Source: JAIQGF01 sp051006995 (lineage in GTDB: Bacteria; Acidobacteriota; Terriglobia; Terriglobales; Acidobacteriaceae). Taken from it: a DNA stretch of 64,000 bases. This document shows, one piece after another, positions 14,817-23,343 of this stretch. Position 1 is the first letter of the stretch; every line of letters starts with the position of its first letter. The DNA lies in assembly GCA_051006995.1 (NCBI GenBank), contig JBPCSQ010000034.1:62001-126000 (forward strand), written 5' to 3'. Below the pieces are notes generated by a model that saw nothing but the letters and a program-made list of their open reading frames with translations, ran no database searches and was not told the origin of the DNA. The translations under genes were made by a program, and so were the position numbers.

Positions 14817-16355
14817 TTAGGCGGCGAAGTCGTCGGGGGATGCGTCTGCAGGGGCAGCGTTGGAGGCTTGGTTGCGGTCGGTAACTTCCGAAAGGATCGC
14901 CAGACGCTGGGCCAGATCAGTGCGGAGGTCGCCGCGAGAGTAGCGCCAGGTCCAGTTGCCGTCGCTGCGGCTGGGCGTGTTCATGCGGGCTTCACTGCCC
15001 AATCCCAGTACATCCTGTAAGGGAATGACGCACAGCCGCGAGGGCGAGGTCATGGCGGTGCGGATGAATGCCCAGTGAATTCCCTGGGGATCGCAGCCGA
15101 CGTAGGTTTCGGCGGCGCGGCGCTCGTCGCCATGAATGTTATTCAACCAGCCGACAATGGTGTCGTTGTCGTGCGTGCCGGTGTAGGTGACGCTGTTGGG
15201 CTCGACGCGGTGCGGCAGATACATGTGCGCGCCGGGATCGCCGAAGCCGAATTGCAGCACCTTCATGCCGGGGATTTGGAGGCGCTCGCGCAGGGCATGG
15301 ACTTCCGGCGTGATCATTCCGAGGTCCTCGGCGATGAAGGGAAATCCGCCGAGGGCCTGGCGCAGCACGTTGAACAGATCCTCGTTGGGACCAGGAATCC
15401 AGCAGCCGCGAACGGCAGTGGGCTCGGACGCGGGAATCTCCCAGCAGGATTCGAAGCCGCGAAAGTGATCCAGGCGAACCAGGTCGCAGAGGGCCAGCGC
15501 CCACTGCATGCGCTGCACCCACCAGTCGTAGCCGCGCTTCCTGAGCACGTCCCAGCGATAGAGCGGATTGCCCCAGCGCTGGCCGGTGGCGCTGAAGGCG
15601 TCGGGCGGAACGCCGGAGACGACCTCGGGTTCCAGGTTTTGGTTGAGGCGAAAAATTTCCGGATGGGTCCAGACGTCGGCGCTGTCGTAACTGACGAAAA
15701 TGGCGACATCGCCGACAATGCGAATGCCGCGGCGCCGGCACGCCTCGCGCAAGGCGCGCCACTGCTCGAAGAAGAAAAATTGGGTGACACGGGAGACATC
15801 GAGCGCGCCTCCAAGCTCCTCGCGCACCTGGGCCATCGCCTGCGGCTCGCGCCGGGCGAGCTCGCGCGGCCAACTGTTCCATGCGCCTTGCGGGTAACGG
15901 TCGCGTAGGCGGACGAAGAGGGCGTAGTCGTGCAGCCACCAGGCGTTCTCCGAGCAGAAGCGCTGGTAGCGCTCGCGAACGGAGCCGGTGGCGCCGGCAA
16001 GAAAATTTCCCGCCGCCTCGCGCAGCAGCGGGAGCTTGGTGGCAAACACGCGGTCATAATCCACGGCGCCGTCACGCTCCGGTAGCACCGCGAGGCGGCC
16101 GCGATCAATCCAGCCCTTGTCGGCGAGGCGCTCCAAGCTGACCAGCAGCGGGTTTCCAGCAAAGGCGGAAATCGAGGAGTAGGGAGAATTGCCGTAGGCG
16201 ACCGGTCCGAGCGGCAGGATTTGCCAGACCGTCTGGCGCGCATGAGCAAGAAATTCGACGAACTCGTAGGCGGCAGGGCCGAAATCGCCGATGCCGCCGC
16301 GCGACGGCAGCGACGACGGGTGCAGCAGGATGCCGGAGGCGCGATCGGAAAGCAA
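14817..16355 (-). CDS. malQ: 4-alpha-glucanotransferase (amylomaltase, GH77)
   Basis: The 512-residue cytoplasmic enzyme transfers maltodextrin segments between glucans, releasing glucose. SGILLHPSSLPSRGGIGDFG at the N-terminus is the MalQ signature. LVRLDHFRGF carries the nucleophile Asp, PFIAEDLGMIT the acid/base Glu, and YTGTHDNDTIVGW the third carboxylate. Length is normal for bacterial MalQ. The gene stands alone, with no glycogen operon partner on either side. treY on the opposite strand 9 kb away is the nearest functional relative. The intergenic spacer upstream (16356-16492) has short repeat sequences only. Confidence 0.95.
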   Translation of the reverse strand: MLSDRASGILLHPSSLPSRGGIGDFGPAAYEFVEFLAHARQTVWQILPLGPVAYGNSPYSSISAFAGNPLLVSLERLADKGWIDRGRLAVLPERDGAVDYDRVFATKLPLLREAAGNFLAGATGSVRERYQRFCSENAWWLHDYALFVRLRDRYPQGAWNSWPRELARREPQAMAQVREELGGALDVSRVTQFFFFEQWRALREACRRRGIRIVGDVAIFVSYDSADVWTHPEIFRLNQNLEPEVVSGVPPDAFSATGQRWGNPLYRWDVLRKRGYDWWVQRMQWALALCDLVRLDHFRGFESCWEIPASEPTAVRGCWIPGPNEDLFNVLRQALGGFPFIAEDLGMITPEVHALRERLQIPGMKVLQFGFGDPGAHMYLPHRVEPNSVTYTGTHDNDTIVGWLNNIHGDERRAAETYVGCDPQGIHWAFIRTAMTSPSRLCVIPLQDVLGLGSEARMNTPSRSDGNWTWRYSRGDLRTDLAQRLAILSEVTDRNQASNAAPADASPDDFAA

Positions 16356-16423
16356 GCTTGGCTCTCAGCTGTTAGCTCCTGACTGGCCGCTAACGGTGGT
16401 TTTTAGATGCTGCCGCTAAGGTT

Positions 16424-16472
16424 AAAGGACACGAACGTCACGATTCCATGCTTCGTGGCCTTCGTGTCCTTT
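16424..16472. repeat. 12-base inverted repeat in malQ/ppiD spacer
   Basis: AAAGGACACGAA (16424-16435) and TTCGTGTCCTTT (16461-16472) are perfect inverted copies. The type CTTCGTGGCCTTCGTGTCC is a common dispersed intergenic element. A fragment of the AGCT(N)AGCT-type repeat lies just before it (about 16362-16380). The region follows the ppiD-like stop and could fold at its transcript end. Confidence 0.45.
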
Positions 16473-16492
16473 GGGGTAAATGATCGAACCAG

Positions 16493-18481
16493 CTAACTTT
16501 CAGAACCCTGGACGGGAGCGGTGATCCGTTTCATCTCCTGCTGGTTGATCTTGATCTTGCCGTCTTTTTCCATGCGCTTCTGAAGATTGCTGGCAAAGAC
16601 GTCGACAAACTCGGCGCGCTTCTTCTGCAGCAGGGTGTCGCGCAGGCGGTCCTTGGAGGCCGCCAATTGCTCCGGCGGTGGCTCCTGCTTGACCGTGAGG
16701 GCGACCACGATGCCGCTGCGCCCAGCGTTGATGGGGCCGCTGATCTCGCCCGGCTTCATCTCGAAGATATCCGCGCCGGGGCCGGAGGCCAGCGAGCCGA
16801 TATCCGGAACCTGGCCGGAGGGGCCTACCAGTTCGCTGGACTTCACGGTTGCGCCGAGCTCTTTTGCGGCCTTCTTCAAATCGTGCATGGAGCGCGCTTT
16901 CTCGGAGAGCTCCATGGTTTTCTGCGACAGCATCTGCGCGGCTTTGTCGGCCTTGAACTCCTGCTCGACACGGGCGCGAATCTCCTCAAAGCTTGGCGAG
17001 CGAGCCGGTTGGACCGCCGTGACCTCGTAGATCACGGAACCTTGCGGGACGTTCACCGTTTCCGGCGGGTTCTTCTCGCGCGCGGCAAACAGCGCCGACA
17101 TGAGTTCGGGCGCCTGTCCGACTCCGGGCAAAGAATCGGTGCGGGTGAAGGGCCCCGCGGAGATGACCTCGAGCCCGTTGTCCTTGGCAGCCTTTTCGAG
17201 CCCACCGGTGCGGGCGTCGGTTTGTACCTTATTAGCGAGCGAGTCGGCGCGGTTGGCCGCTTTCTCCGCCGCGATCACCGGCTCGATTTGCGCCTTCACC
17301 TCGTCCAGCGGTTTGACGTGCGCCTCCTGCTTGTCATCCAGGTGAATGATGTGGAAGCCGAAGGTGCTGCGCACGATACCGCTCGTCTGGCCTTTGGCGA
17401 GGGAGAATGCGGTCTGCTCGAACTCGGGCAGGGTTTGCCCGTGCTGGATCCAGCCCAGCGAACCGCCGTTGTCCTTGCTGCCGGGGTCCTCGGAATATTT
17501 CTTGGCGAGCTCGGCGAAATTGCCGCCGCCCTGCACCTGTTTCAGGATGGAGTCGGCCTTCTCGCGCGCAGCCTTGACGGCGTTTTCGTCCACTTTGCCG
17601 TCGGGGCCGGGAGCAGGGGTCTTGATCAGGATATGCCGGACATTGACCTGCTCGGGAACGCGGTACTCGTCGCGGTGCTGGTTGTAATACTGCTGGAGCT
17701 CCTGCGGCGTGACCTGCGCCTGCTGGCGCACCTTGTTGCGGTCAATGATGATGTAGCGCGCCTGGCGTCTTTCGGGAATGGCGTTGGCATACGCCTGCTT
17801 GTGCTGGTCGTAGTAGGTCTTGAGGTCCGCTTCCGTCGGGTGGACCTGCTTCATCAGGTCTTCCAGGGAAAGCAGGGCGTACTCGAACTTGACCTTGGTG
17901 TTCTCGTGCTGGTACTGCTGCGCGATTTCCTGATCGGAGACGCTCACCCCGCCTACGACAGCGGCACGGAGCTTACGGATCAGCAGGTCGGTCTTCAGCA
18001 GGTTCTCGAACTGCTGCGTGCCCATATTGAAGGCCGACTGGATGAAATTCTCGTACTGTTCCGGGCCGACGAAGTTGCCGCCGGGAAACAGGGTGGCGCC
18101 GAACTGGCCGTGCTGGAGCTCATCGCGCAGCTCGGCATCGGTAACCTTGAAACCCATGCGGTGGGCTTCGGCAATCATGGCTTTCTGCAGGATGAGCTGC
18201 TGCGCCGCGCGTTGCATCAGGAACGGCCGAAATTGCGCCGGAAAGCCGCGAGGAAACTGTTGTTTACCGATGTTGTTGGCCGTCTGCTGCACTTCGGCGA
18301 CGGTGACATCCTCCTCGCCGACCTTGGCCAGAACGTCGCCCTGCGGCGCGCCGAACCCGAAAGCGTCGCCAAGAATGCCGCCCGGCACCAGGGTGATGAC
18401 CATGGCGCCACAAATCACTACGAGCAGTCCGCCCAGCACAATCTTCTTCGTTTTGCCGGGGGTTTGAAGGAATCGAATCAT
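16493..18481 (-). CDS. ppiD: PpiD/SurA-type peptidyl-prolyl isomerase, membrane-anchored
   Basis: The 662-residue protein has a short cytoplasmic N-terminus and a single transmembrane anchor at about residues 14-33 (IVLGGLLVVICGAMVITLV). It then has an N-terminal chaperone (SurA-N like) region to about 270. A parvulin domain at about 280-385 runs from VNVRHILIKTP through KKYSEDPGSKDNGGSLGW to GFHIIHLDDK. A C-terminal helical and second degenerate isomerase-like region follows to about 640. This architecture is PpiD, which assists folding of exported proteins at the periplasmic face of the inner membrane. The gene is probably monocistronic; the next gene upstream (18550-18978) ends 69 bases away. 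Confidence 0.88.
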   Translation of the reverse strand: MIRFLQTPGKTKKIVLGGLLVVICGAMVITLVPGGILGDAFGFGAPQGDVLAKVGEEDVTVAEVQQTANNIGKQQFPRGFPAQFRPFLMQRAAQQLILQKAMIAEAHRMGFKVTDAELRDELQHGQFGATLFPGGNFVGPEQYENFIQSAFNMGTQQFENLLKTDLLIRKLRAAVVGGVSVSDQEIAQQYQHENTKVKFEYALLSLEDLMKQVHPTEADLKTYYDQHKQAYANAIPERRQARYIIIDRNKVRQQAQVTPQELQQYYNQHRDEYRVPEQVNVRHILIKTPAPGPDGKVDENAVKAAREKADSILKQVQGGGNFAELAKKYSEDPGSKDNGGSLGWIQHGQTLPEFEQTAFSLAKGQTSGIVRSTFGFHIIHLDDKQEAHVKPLDEVKAQIEPVIAAEKAANRADSLANKVQTDARTGGLEKAAKDNGLEVISAGPFTRTDSLPGVGQAPELMSALFAAREKNPPETVNVPQGSVIYEVTAVQPARSPSFEEIRARVEQEFKADKAAQMLSQKTMELSEKARSMHDLKKAAKELGATVKSSELVGPSGQVPDIGSLASGPGADIFEMKPGEISGPINAGRSGIVVALTVKQEPPPEQLAASKDRLRDTLLQKKRAEFVDVFASNLQKRMEKDGKIKINQQEMKRITAPVQGSES

Positions 18482-18549
18482 GTCTCTAGTGGCTCCAAAT
18501 CACTGGAAGAATCTTTAAGATTATAAACGAGAGAGGCGGCAGAAGCGGC

Positions 18550-18978
18550 TCAGCTGCAGCGCATCGTGGTCTTGCCGGTGAACTCTTTGCGCCGGTCGAG
18601 TTGAAACGTCAGGATGCATTGCGTGATCTTTTGCGGAACCTCGAGATCAAGCGTCTCGTCGGTGTCGTGATAGCGGCAACGGAGGAAGAGCGGCAGGTCG
18701 CGGTAATAATGCAATTTCCAGGTCTGGGTGATGCTCTTGGCCTCCTTCCACTCCAGGTCTGGCGCGAGATCGTATTCCTGACCGTCGCGATCGCGGTTGA
18801 AAGCGCTGAATCGCTCAAATGCATGGCGCGCCCGCGACGAAGTTTCGGCCGTCCCTGCGGCTACGCCTTTGCCGGCCACCGATTCTGGGCAGGCGAGCTC
18901 TCCGGTGGTCGCATGCTCAACCGACACCGTCGGTATGGCGAAAAACAAACCTGCCAGCAAAAGTGCCGCTCGCTTCAC
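18550..18978 (-). CDS. Small exported protein of unknown function
   Basis: The 142-residue protein has a signal peptide (MKRAALLLAGLFFAIPTVSV). The mature part begins near ACPESVAG and has four cysteines, possibly paired as disulphides: one in ACPES, one in LRCRYHD, one in TQCILTF and one in TTMRCS. A weak resemblance to STY0301-type exported proteins (ACPES start, similar size) was considered but cannot be confirmed. Its start overlaps the npdG stop by four bases, so it is translated with the F420 operon. Whether it has any F420 role is unknown. Confidence 0.65.
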   Translation of the reverse strand: MKRAALLLAGLFFAIPTVSVEHATTGELACPESVAGKGVAAGTAETSSRARHAFERFSAFNRDRDGQEYDLAPDLEWKEAKSITQTWKLHYYRDLPLFLRCRYHDTDETLDLEVPQKITQCILTFQLDRRKEFTGKTTMRCS

Positions 18979-19652
18979 GGTTCTTCAATCCCCGTAATCC
19001 TTAAGCCGGCGCCATGGGACTTGTGGCGAATATTCAGGTTAATGAGCAGCGCGGTGAGCTGCTCGACGATGCGCGCGTTCTCCAGCTTGCCGCCGTCGAG
19101 CGGGCGGGCGCCGGGGATCTTGCGCACCAGCTCGTAGGCGACCTCTTTGGCGCCGGCGTCGTCGGTGCAAACGATAACGTCGGAGTCCACCGGCAGGTTG
19201 GTGTTCAGCAGCGCCGCCGAGATGTTCTGAAAAGCGCCGACGATGGACACGCCCTGCGGCAAAAATTCTACCGCCTGCTCGGCGGCGGAGCCCTGCCACA
19301 CGCCAAGCACCCGCGTGCCGCGGTCGCCAACGCTGGTAGCCAACGGGACCGTGGCGCAGACCAGGACTGTGCCCGGGCGGAAGGCGTTGCGCAAGCTCTT
19401 CAGCGTGGACGCCTGAGCCTCAAAGGGCACAGCAAGAACGACGGTGGTGGTTTCCTGCACTGCGGCGGAGTTCTCCCTGCCATCGACCACGGCACCCGCA
19501 CCGGCGAGGGTACAGATTTCCTGGGCAGCCATACGGGCACGGTTTTCGTCGCGTGAGCCGATGATCACGCGCAAGCCGGCACGCGCCCAGCGGGCGGCGA
19601 GGCCGCGTCCTTCGGGACCGGTCCCGCCAATGATGGCCACGGTCGTGATCAT
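18975..19652 (-). CDS. npdG: F420H2:NADP+ oxidoreductase (NpdG/Fno)
   Basis: The 225-residue Rossmann protein exchanges hydride between reduced F420 and NADP+. VAIIGGTGPEGRGLAARWA at residues 5-23 is the NADP-binding loop in the variant typical of the F420 family. The next motif, VIIGSRDENRARMAA, places basic and serine residues to hold the 2'-phosphate. LAVPFEAQASTLKSL and the C-terminal ARIVEQLTALLINLNIRHKSHGAG are also family-typical. Its start overlaps the cofH stop (ATGA), placing use of the cofactor in the same transcript as its synthesis. Confidence 0.92.
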   Translation of the reverse strand: MITTVAIIGGTGPEGRGLAARWARAGLRVIIGSRDENRARMAAQEICTLAGAGAVVDGRENSAAVQETTTVVLAVPFEAQASTLKSLRNAFRPGTVLVCATVPLATSVGDRGTRVLGVWQGSAAEQAVEFLPQGVSIVGAFQNISAALLNTNLPVDSDVIVCTDDAGAKEVAYELVRKIPGARPLDGGKLENARIVEQLTALLINLNIRHKSHGAGLRITGIEEP

Positions 19653-20836
19653 GCTGCGGCTACCGGATCGAAGCGCTTCAGCCTGGTGTAAGTCGTATTG
19701 CGCTCAGCCGGGATGCGGCCGAGCTCGCGAATGCGCTCGTGGAACTGCTCGGGGCTGAGATACTCACCCGACGTCGATCCGGCGAGACGTGAAATGTTTT
19801 CGTCCATCAGCGTTCCGCCGTAATCATTCGCGCCGGCGCGCAGGCAGAGCTGCGCGGTCTCGCGGCTGAGCTTGACCCACGAAACCTGGATGTTGGGGAT
19901 CGCCCCGGCCAGCAGAACGCGCGCAAGGGCGTGGATCTTCACGTGCTCGGCAATCGTCGGCCCCGGACGCGCGATTCCCTGCTGGAACAGCAGCGTGTTC
20001 TGGTGCACGAACCCGAGCGGAACAAATTCGGTGAAGCCGCCGGTTTCGCGCTGAATGTCGCGCAGCAGCAGCAACTGGTCCACCCAGTGAGCCGGGGTCT
20101 CGACATGGCCGTACATCAGCGTGGAGGTGGTGCGGATGCCGCAGCGATGCGCGGTGCTGATGATGTCGCGCCAGCGCGCGGTGTTGAGCTTGTTGCGCGA
20201 GATGATGGCGCGGACGTCGTCGTCAAGAATTTCGGCGGCGGTCCCGGGCAGCGTGTCGAGGCCGTTGTCGCGCAGCATGAGCAGGTAGTCGCGCGTGGTC
20301 ATGCCGGTGAGCTCGACGCCGTAAGCGACCTCCATCGGCGAGAAAGCGTGGATGTGCATGTCCGGAACGGCGGCTTTCACAGCGCGCAGGATGTCACGGT
20401 AATACAACGGCGGCAGCTCGCGCGGAAGCCCGCCCTGAATGCAGACTTCGGTCGCGCCCCGCTGGCGCGCCTCGCGGGTGCGCCGGCCTACTTCCTCCAG
20501 CGAGAGGAAGTAGGAGCCGGGATCGTGTGCGCCGACACTGAACGCGCAGAATTTGCAGCCGACAAAGCAGACATTGGTGAAGTTGATGTTGCGATTGACG
20601 ACGTAAGTGACGACATCGCCCACGAGGGTGCGGCGGAGCTCGTCGGCAGCGACGGCGAGGGCGAATAGATCCGTGCCTTCGGCGCCGGCGAGCGCAAGGC
20701 TTTGCTCGCGAGTAAGCGCGCCGCCATCGTGAGATTCGAGCACGATATCGAGCGCGGAGCAGATGGACGACGAGGCTTGGCCGCGGATGTCGGCCCAGGA
20801 GATGGTGCCCAGCAAATTGAAATTCAGCGATGCCAT
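19649..20836 (-). CDS. cofH: 7,8-didemethyl-8-hydroxy-5-deazariboflavin synthase subunit CofH
   Basis: The 395-residue radical SAM enzyme acts with CofG. CofH condenses the tyrosine-derived radical with a ribityl-aminouracil to start formation of the deazaflavin (Fo). The cluster motif is NVCFVGCKFCAFS, with cysteines at 90, 94 and 97. GATEVCIQGGLPRELPPLYY, MHIHAFSPMEV and GTAAEILDDDVR are CofH/MqnC-clade signatures. CofH is favoured over MqnC/MqnE because cofG, cofD, cofC and cofE are adjacent. The C-terminus DYGGTLMDENISRLAGS is typical. The stop overlaps npdG, and the spacing to cofE is 45 bases. Confidence 0.95.
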   Translation of the reverse strand: MASLNFNLLGTISWADIRGQASSSICSALDIVLESHDGGALTREQSLALAGAEGTDLFALAVAADELRRTLVGDVVTYVVNRNINFTNVCFVGCKFCAFSVGAHDPGSYFLSLEEVGRRTREARQRGATEVCIQGGLPRELPPLYYRDILRAVKAAVPDMHIHAFSPMEVAYGVELTGMTTRDYLLMLRDNGLDTLPGTAAEILDDDVRAIISRNKLNTARWRDIISTAHRCGIRTTSTLMYGHVETPAHWVDQLLLLRDIQRETGGFTEFVPLGFVHQNTLLFQQGIARPGPTIAEHVKIHALARVLLAGAIPNIQVSWVKLSRETAQLCLRAGANDYGGTLMDENISRLAGSTSGEYLSPEQFHERIRELGRIPAERNTTYTRLKRFDPVAAA

Positions 20837-20881
20837 CCTCGATCCCCAGTTCTGATGCCCTCGTGCGCGCTCAACCTGCCG

Positions 20882-21634
20882 TCAGCGAAACAGGTCGCGC
20901 GAGGCAGGACGGATCAGGTCGCGTCCGCGGCCTTTTCCCGCAACGTATTCGAACCCGCGAATGATACACGCCGGCAGGCGCGAAAGCTTGCCGCAGGCCA
21001 GTCCCGCCATGCCGGCCAGCTCGTCGGCGGCGGCTTCCAGGCTGACGCGCAAAGGGTATCCGTAAGGATCGCGCTGCGAGCGGTAGTCGCGAAAGGCTTT
21101 CATGCCGGCAATTCCGATGGCGACCTCCGCCAACCCTTCGCGCCACGGCCGGCCGAAGGTGTCGGTAATGATAACCGGAACCGTGAAGCGCAGCCGGCGC
21201 CGCAATGCGTCATAGATGCGGCGCGCCGATTGATCCGGATCACGCGGCAGCAGCACGGCGCTGTGCCCGCCATCCACGTTGGAAACATCCACGCCGCTGT
21301 TGGCGCAAATGAAGCCGTGTGAAGTCTCGGCGATCAGCACGGCGCGGCGTTTGCGAATGATCCGCGCCGCCTGCGCCAGCCCGAGTTCGACTACGCGCGC
21401 GTCCAGCTTGTGGACCAAGGCACGGCGTCGCGCCTGGGCGCGGGGACGGACCTGGTCAAGACTGACGATTTGTCCTTCCGCTTTGGAAACAATTTTGTGG
21501 GTGACGACCAGAATGTCGCCGGGCTGGAACTTCGGTCCGTGGCGTGCCGACGCGGCGAGAATTAACTCGGACAGCGAGTCGCCAGGCTGAACGTCTCCGA
21601 TGCCGGAGATCGGAATGGCGGTGAGCACGGGCAT
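20882..21634 (-). CDS. cofE: Coenzyme F420-0:L-glutamate ligase CofE
   Basis: The 250-residue enzyme adds gamma-linked glutamates to F420-0 using GTP. Motifs include GDILVVTHKIVSKAEGQIVSL, AETSHGFICANSGVDVSNVD and IITDTFGRPWREGLAEVAIG, all CofE hallmarks. It is the single-domain form: it stops at about 250 residues and lacks the C-terminal flavin reductase domain of actinobacterial FbiB. If this organism uses a dehydro-F420 intermediate, the reductase must be elsewhere. The 93-base gap upstream holds only short repeat-like sequence and a CCGGAC/GTCCGG hairpin. Confidence 0.94.
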   Translation of the reverse strand: MPVLTAIPISGIGDVQPGDSLSELILAASARHGPKFQPGDILVVTHKIVSKAEGQIVSLDQVRPRAQARRRALVHKLDARVVELGLAQAARIIRKRRAVLIAETSHGFICANSGVDVSNVDGGHSAVLLPRDPDQSARRIYDALRRRLRFTVPVIITDTFGRPWREGLAEVAIGIAGMKAFRDYRSQRDPYGYPLRVSLEAAADELAGMAGLACGKLSRLPACIIRGFEYVAGKGRGRDLIRPASRDLFR

Positions 21635-21727
21635 GTGAGCGGAAACACTGTATCAGGCTACAGTCTCCAGCCTGCAGCTCGCAGCCTAAAGCCTGCTTTC
21701 CGGACTCACGGTCCGGGACTTCTCTCT

Positions 21728-22393
21728 TCAAGCCGCGGCCTTGCCGCGCCACCGCTCCGGCAGCTTCCAGTCGCAAAGCAGCTTCTGCGTGCGGGTGCGC
21801 ATAGGGAAGCCGAGCACCTGCGCCAGGTCGGAGGGTCGATCCACGTCGAGCGCAATCCCTGGGAGATCGGCATTGTCGAGCACGATACAGTCCTTGCCGG
21901 TGGCGCGCGCCGCCGCATGGTGCGGCACAAAGCTGTCGTTGCCGAAGCGTAGCGGAAACAGCGCAGCAGGGCGGCGCAGCACGGCATTGGTGCCGCGTCC
22001 GTCGGCGGCTGGAACAAGCACCGAACCTTCCGGCGGGATGGCCGAAAGTACGGCGGCGACTTCGGAAACGGTCAGTAGAGGAATGTCGCCCGGCAGGACT
22101 AGCGAGAATTTCGCCCCGCGCTTCAGCGCCTCGGCAGTTGCCAGGGCGATGGCCTCGGTCTCACCGCGATTCTCGTTGTCTTCGATGAGCTCGAAACCGT
22201 AATGACGCGCCAGACTTGCGGCGAAGGCATCGCTGGTGACGATGCCGACGGCAGGACGCTGCGGCACATCCGCCAGGGCAGCGCAGACGTCTTTCAACAT
22301 GGTGCGCGCCAGCACGGTGCGCTGTTCGGGCGACAGCACGGCAGCAAGGCGCTGCTTGGCCGCAGATAGATCTTTTACCGGAACCAGGATCAT
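21728..22393 (-). CDS. cofC: 2-phospho-L-lactate (or phosphoenolpyruvate/phosphoglycerate) guanylyltransferase CofC
   Basis: The 221-residue MobA-fold enzyme uses GTP to activate the small phospho-acid that becomes the F420 side chain. MILVPVKDLSAAKQRLAAVL is the nucleotide-binding start, LVLPGDIPLLTVSEV carries the metal-binding Asp, and GRGTNAVLRRP and RFGNDSFVPHHAAA are CofC/FbiD signatures. Which acid is used (phospholactate, PEP or 3-phosphoglycerate) cannot be read reliably here. The start overlaps the cofD stop by four bases (ATGA). Confidence 0.92.
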   Translation of the reverse strand: MILVPVKDLSAAKQRLAAVLSPEQRTVLARTMLKDVCAALADVPQRPAVGIVTSDAFAASLARHYGFELIEDNENRGETEAIALATAEALKRGAKFSLVLPGDIPLLTVSEVAAVLSAIPPEGSVLVPAADGRGTNAVLRRPAALFPLRFGNDSFVPHHAAARATGKDCIVLDNADLPGIALDVDRPSDLAQVLGFPMRTRTQKLLCDWKLPERWRGKAAA

Positions 22394-23343
22394 CGCCGGC
22401 CGCCTGCTGCCCGCGCATCGCGCACCAGCGATTCGAGCGCAGCGCGGGCCAGCGCGAGTTTCGCGTCGTCGGAATCCATGATGCTGCCGGCGAATAAGAC
22501 TGCGATGCCCAGGTTCTCCACCTCGGAAGCGCCGGCGCGGTCGCGGTTGTCCGCGATCAGCACATTCAGAAAATCCTGGTACGCCTGGGCGACACCGGCG
22601 ATGGAAACCGGCCAGCCCTGGGTCTTCATCAGCTCGCCAGCGGGACCCGACACAGCAGCGCCGCCCACAATCGGACTAACTGCCACGACCGGAGCTGCCG
22701 TCTCGTGCAAAGCGCCGCGAATGCCGGGAACGCTGAGAATAGGACCGATGCTGGTGACCGGATTGCTGGGCGCGAGGAAAACAGCGTCCGCGTCGCGGAT
22801 GGCCTCGACGACACCGGGAGCAGGCTTCCCCTGCTGCGCTCCGTCAAAACGTACACCGGTCACCGGCACGCGATAGCGCTCGCGCACAAAGTATTCCTGA
22901 AAGCTCAACTCGCCGGCAGCAGTGCACACACGCGTTTCGACTGGCTCATCCGACATTGGCAGCACGCGCGCGACGACGCCCATGGCGGCGCAGATTTCCG
23001 ATGTCGCTTGCGAGAGCAGCTTGCCGGAAGCGAGTAACCGAGTGCGCTGCAAGTGGGTGGCCAGGTCCTTGTCGCCAAGCTGGAACCAGGAAGGCGCTCC
23101 CAACCGCCGCATGTACTCCAGGCAAGCGAAGGTGTCGCCTTCCACACCCCACCCACGCTCGCGGCTGAGCAGGCCGGCGAGGGCGTAGGTGATGGAATCG
23201 AGGTCCGGGGACACGTGCAGGCCCCACCAGAGGAGGTCGTCACCCGTATTAGTGATGACGGTCACCTCGGCCGCGGGCACAAGGCGCACCAGCCCCTGCA
23301 CGAATTTCGCGCCCCCGGTGCCGCCGCTGAGAACAGTGATCAT
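22390..23343 (-). CDS. cofD: 2-phospho-L-lactate transferase CofD
   Basis: The 317-residue enzyme joins the guanylylated phospho-acid to Fo, releasing GMP and forming (dehydro-)F420-0. ITVLSGGTGGAKFVQGL is the GDP-binding N-terminus, ITNTGDDLLWWGLHVSPDLD is the Fo-site signature, and FLAPSNPVTSIGPIL and VVAVSPIVGGAAVSGPA complete the family pattern. Both ends overlap neighbours by four bases (mocA-like::cofG upstream and cofC downstream), so the three are one translation-coupled unit. Confidence 0.95.
   Translation of the reverse strand: MITVLSGGTGGAKFVQGLVRLVPAAEVTVITNTGDDLLWWGLHVSPDLDSITYALAGLLSRERGWGVEGDTFACLEYMRRLGAPSWFQLGDKDLATHLQRTRLLASGKLLSQATSEICAAMGVVARVLPMSDEPVETRVCTAAGELSFQEYFVRERYRVPVTGVRFDGAQQGKPAPGVVEAIRDADAVFLAPSNPVTSIGPILSVPGIRGALHETAAPVVAVSPIVGGAAVSGPAGELMKTQGWPVSIAGVAQAYQDFLNVLIADNRDRAGASEVENLGIAVLFAGSIMDSDDAKLALARAALESLVRDARAAGGRR

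Noticed and set aside
16667..18526. 619-residue open frame antisense to the PpiD-like gene
   Set aside because: Leu/Arg/Gly-rich translation with no motif, lying exactly over a well-supported gene.
19649..20836. Menaquinone (futalosine) radical SAM enzyme MqnC/MqnE in place of CofH
   Set aside because: The families are similar, but adjacency to cofG, cofD, cofC, cofE and npdG fixes the F420 assignment.
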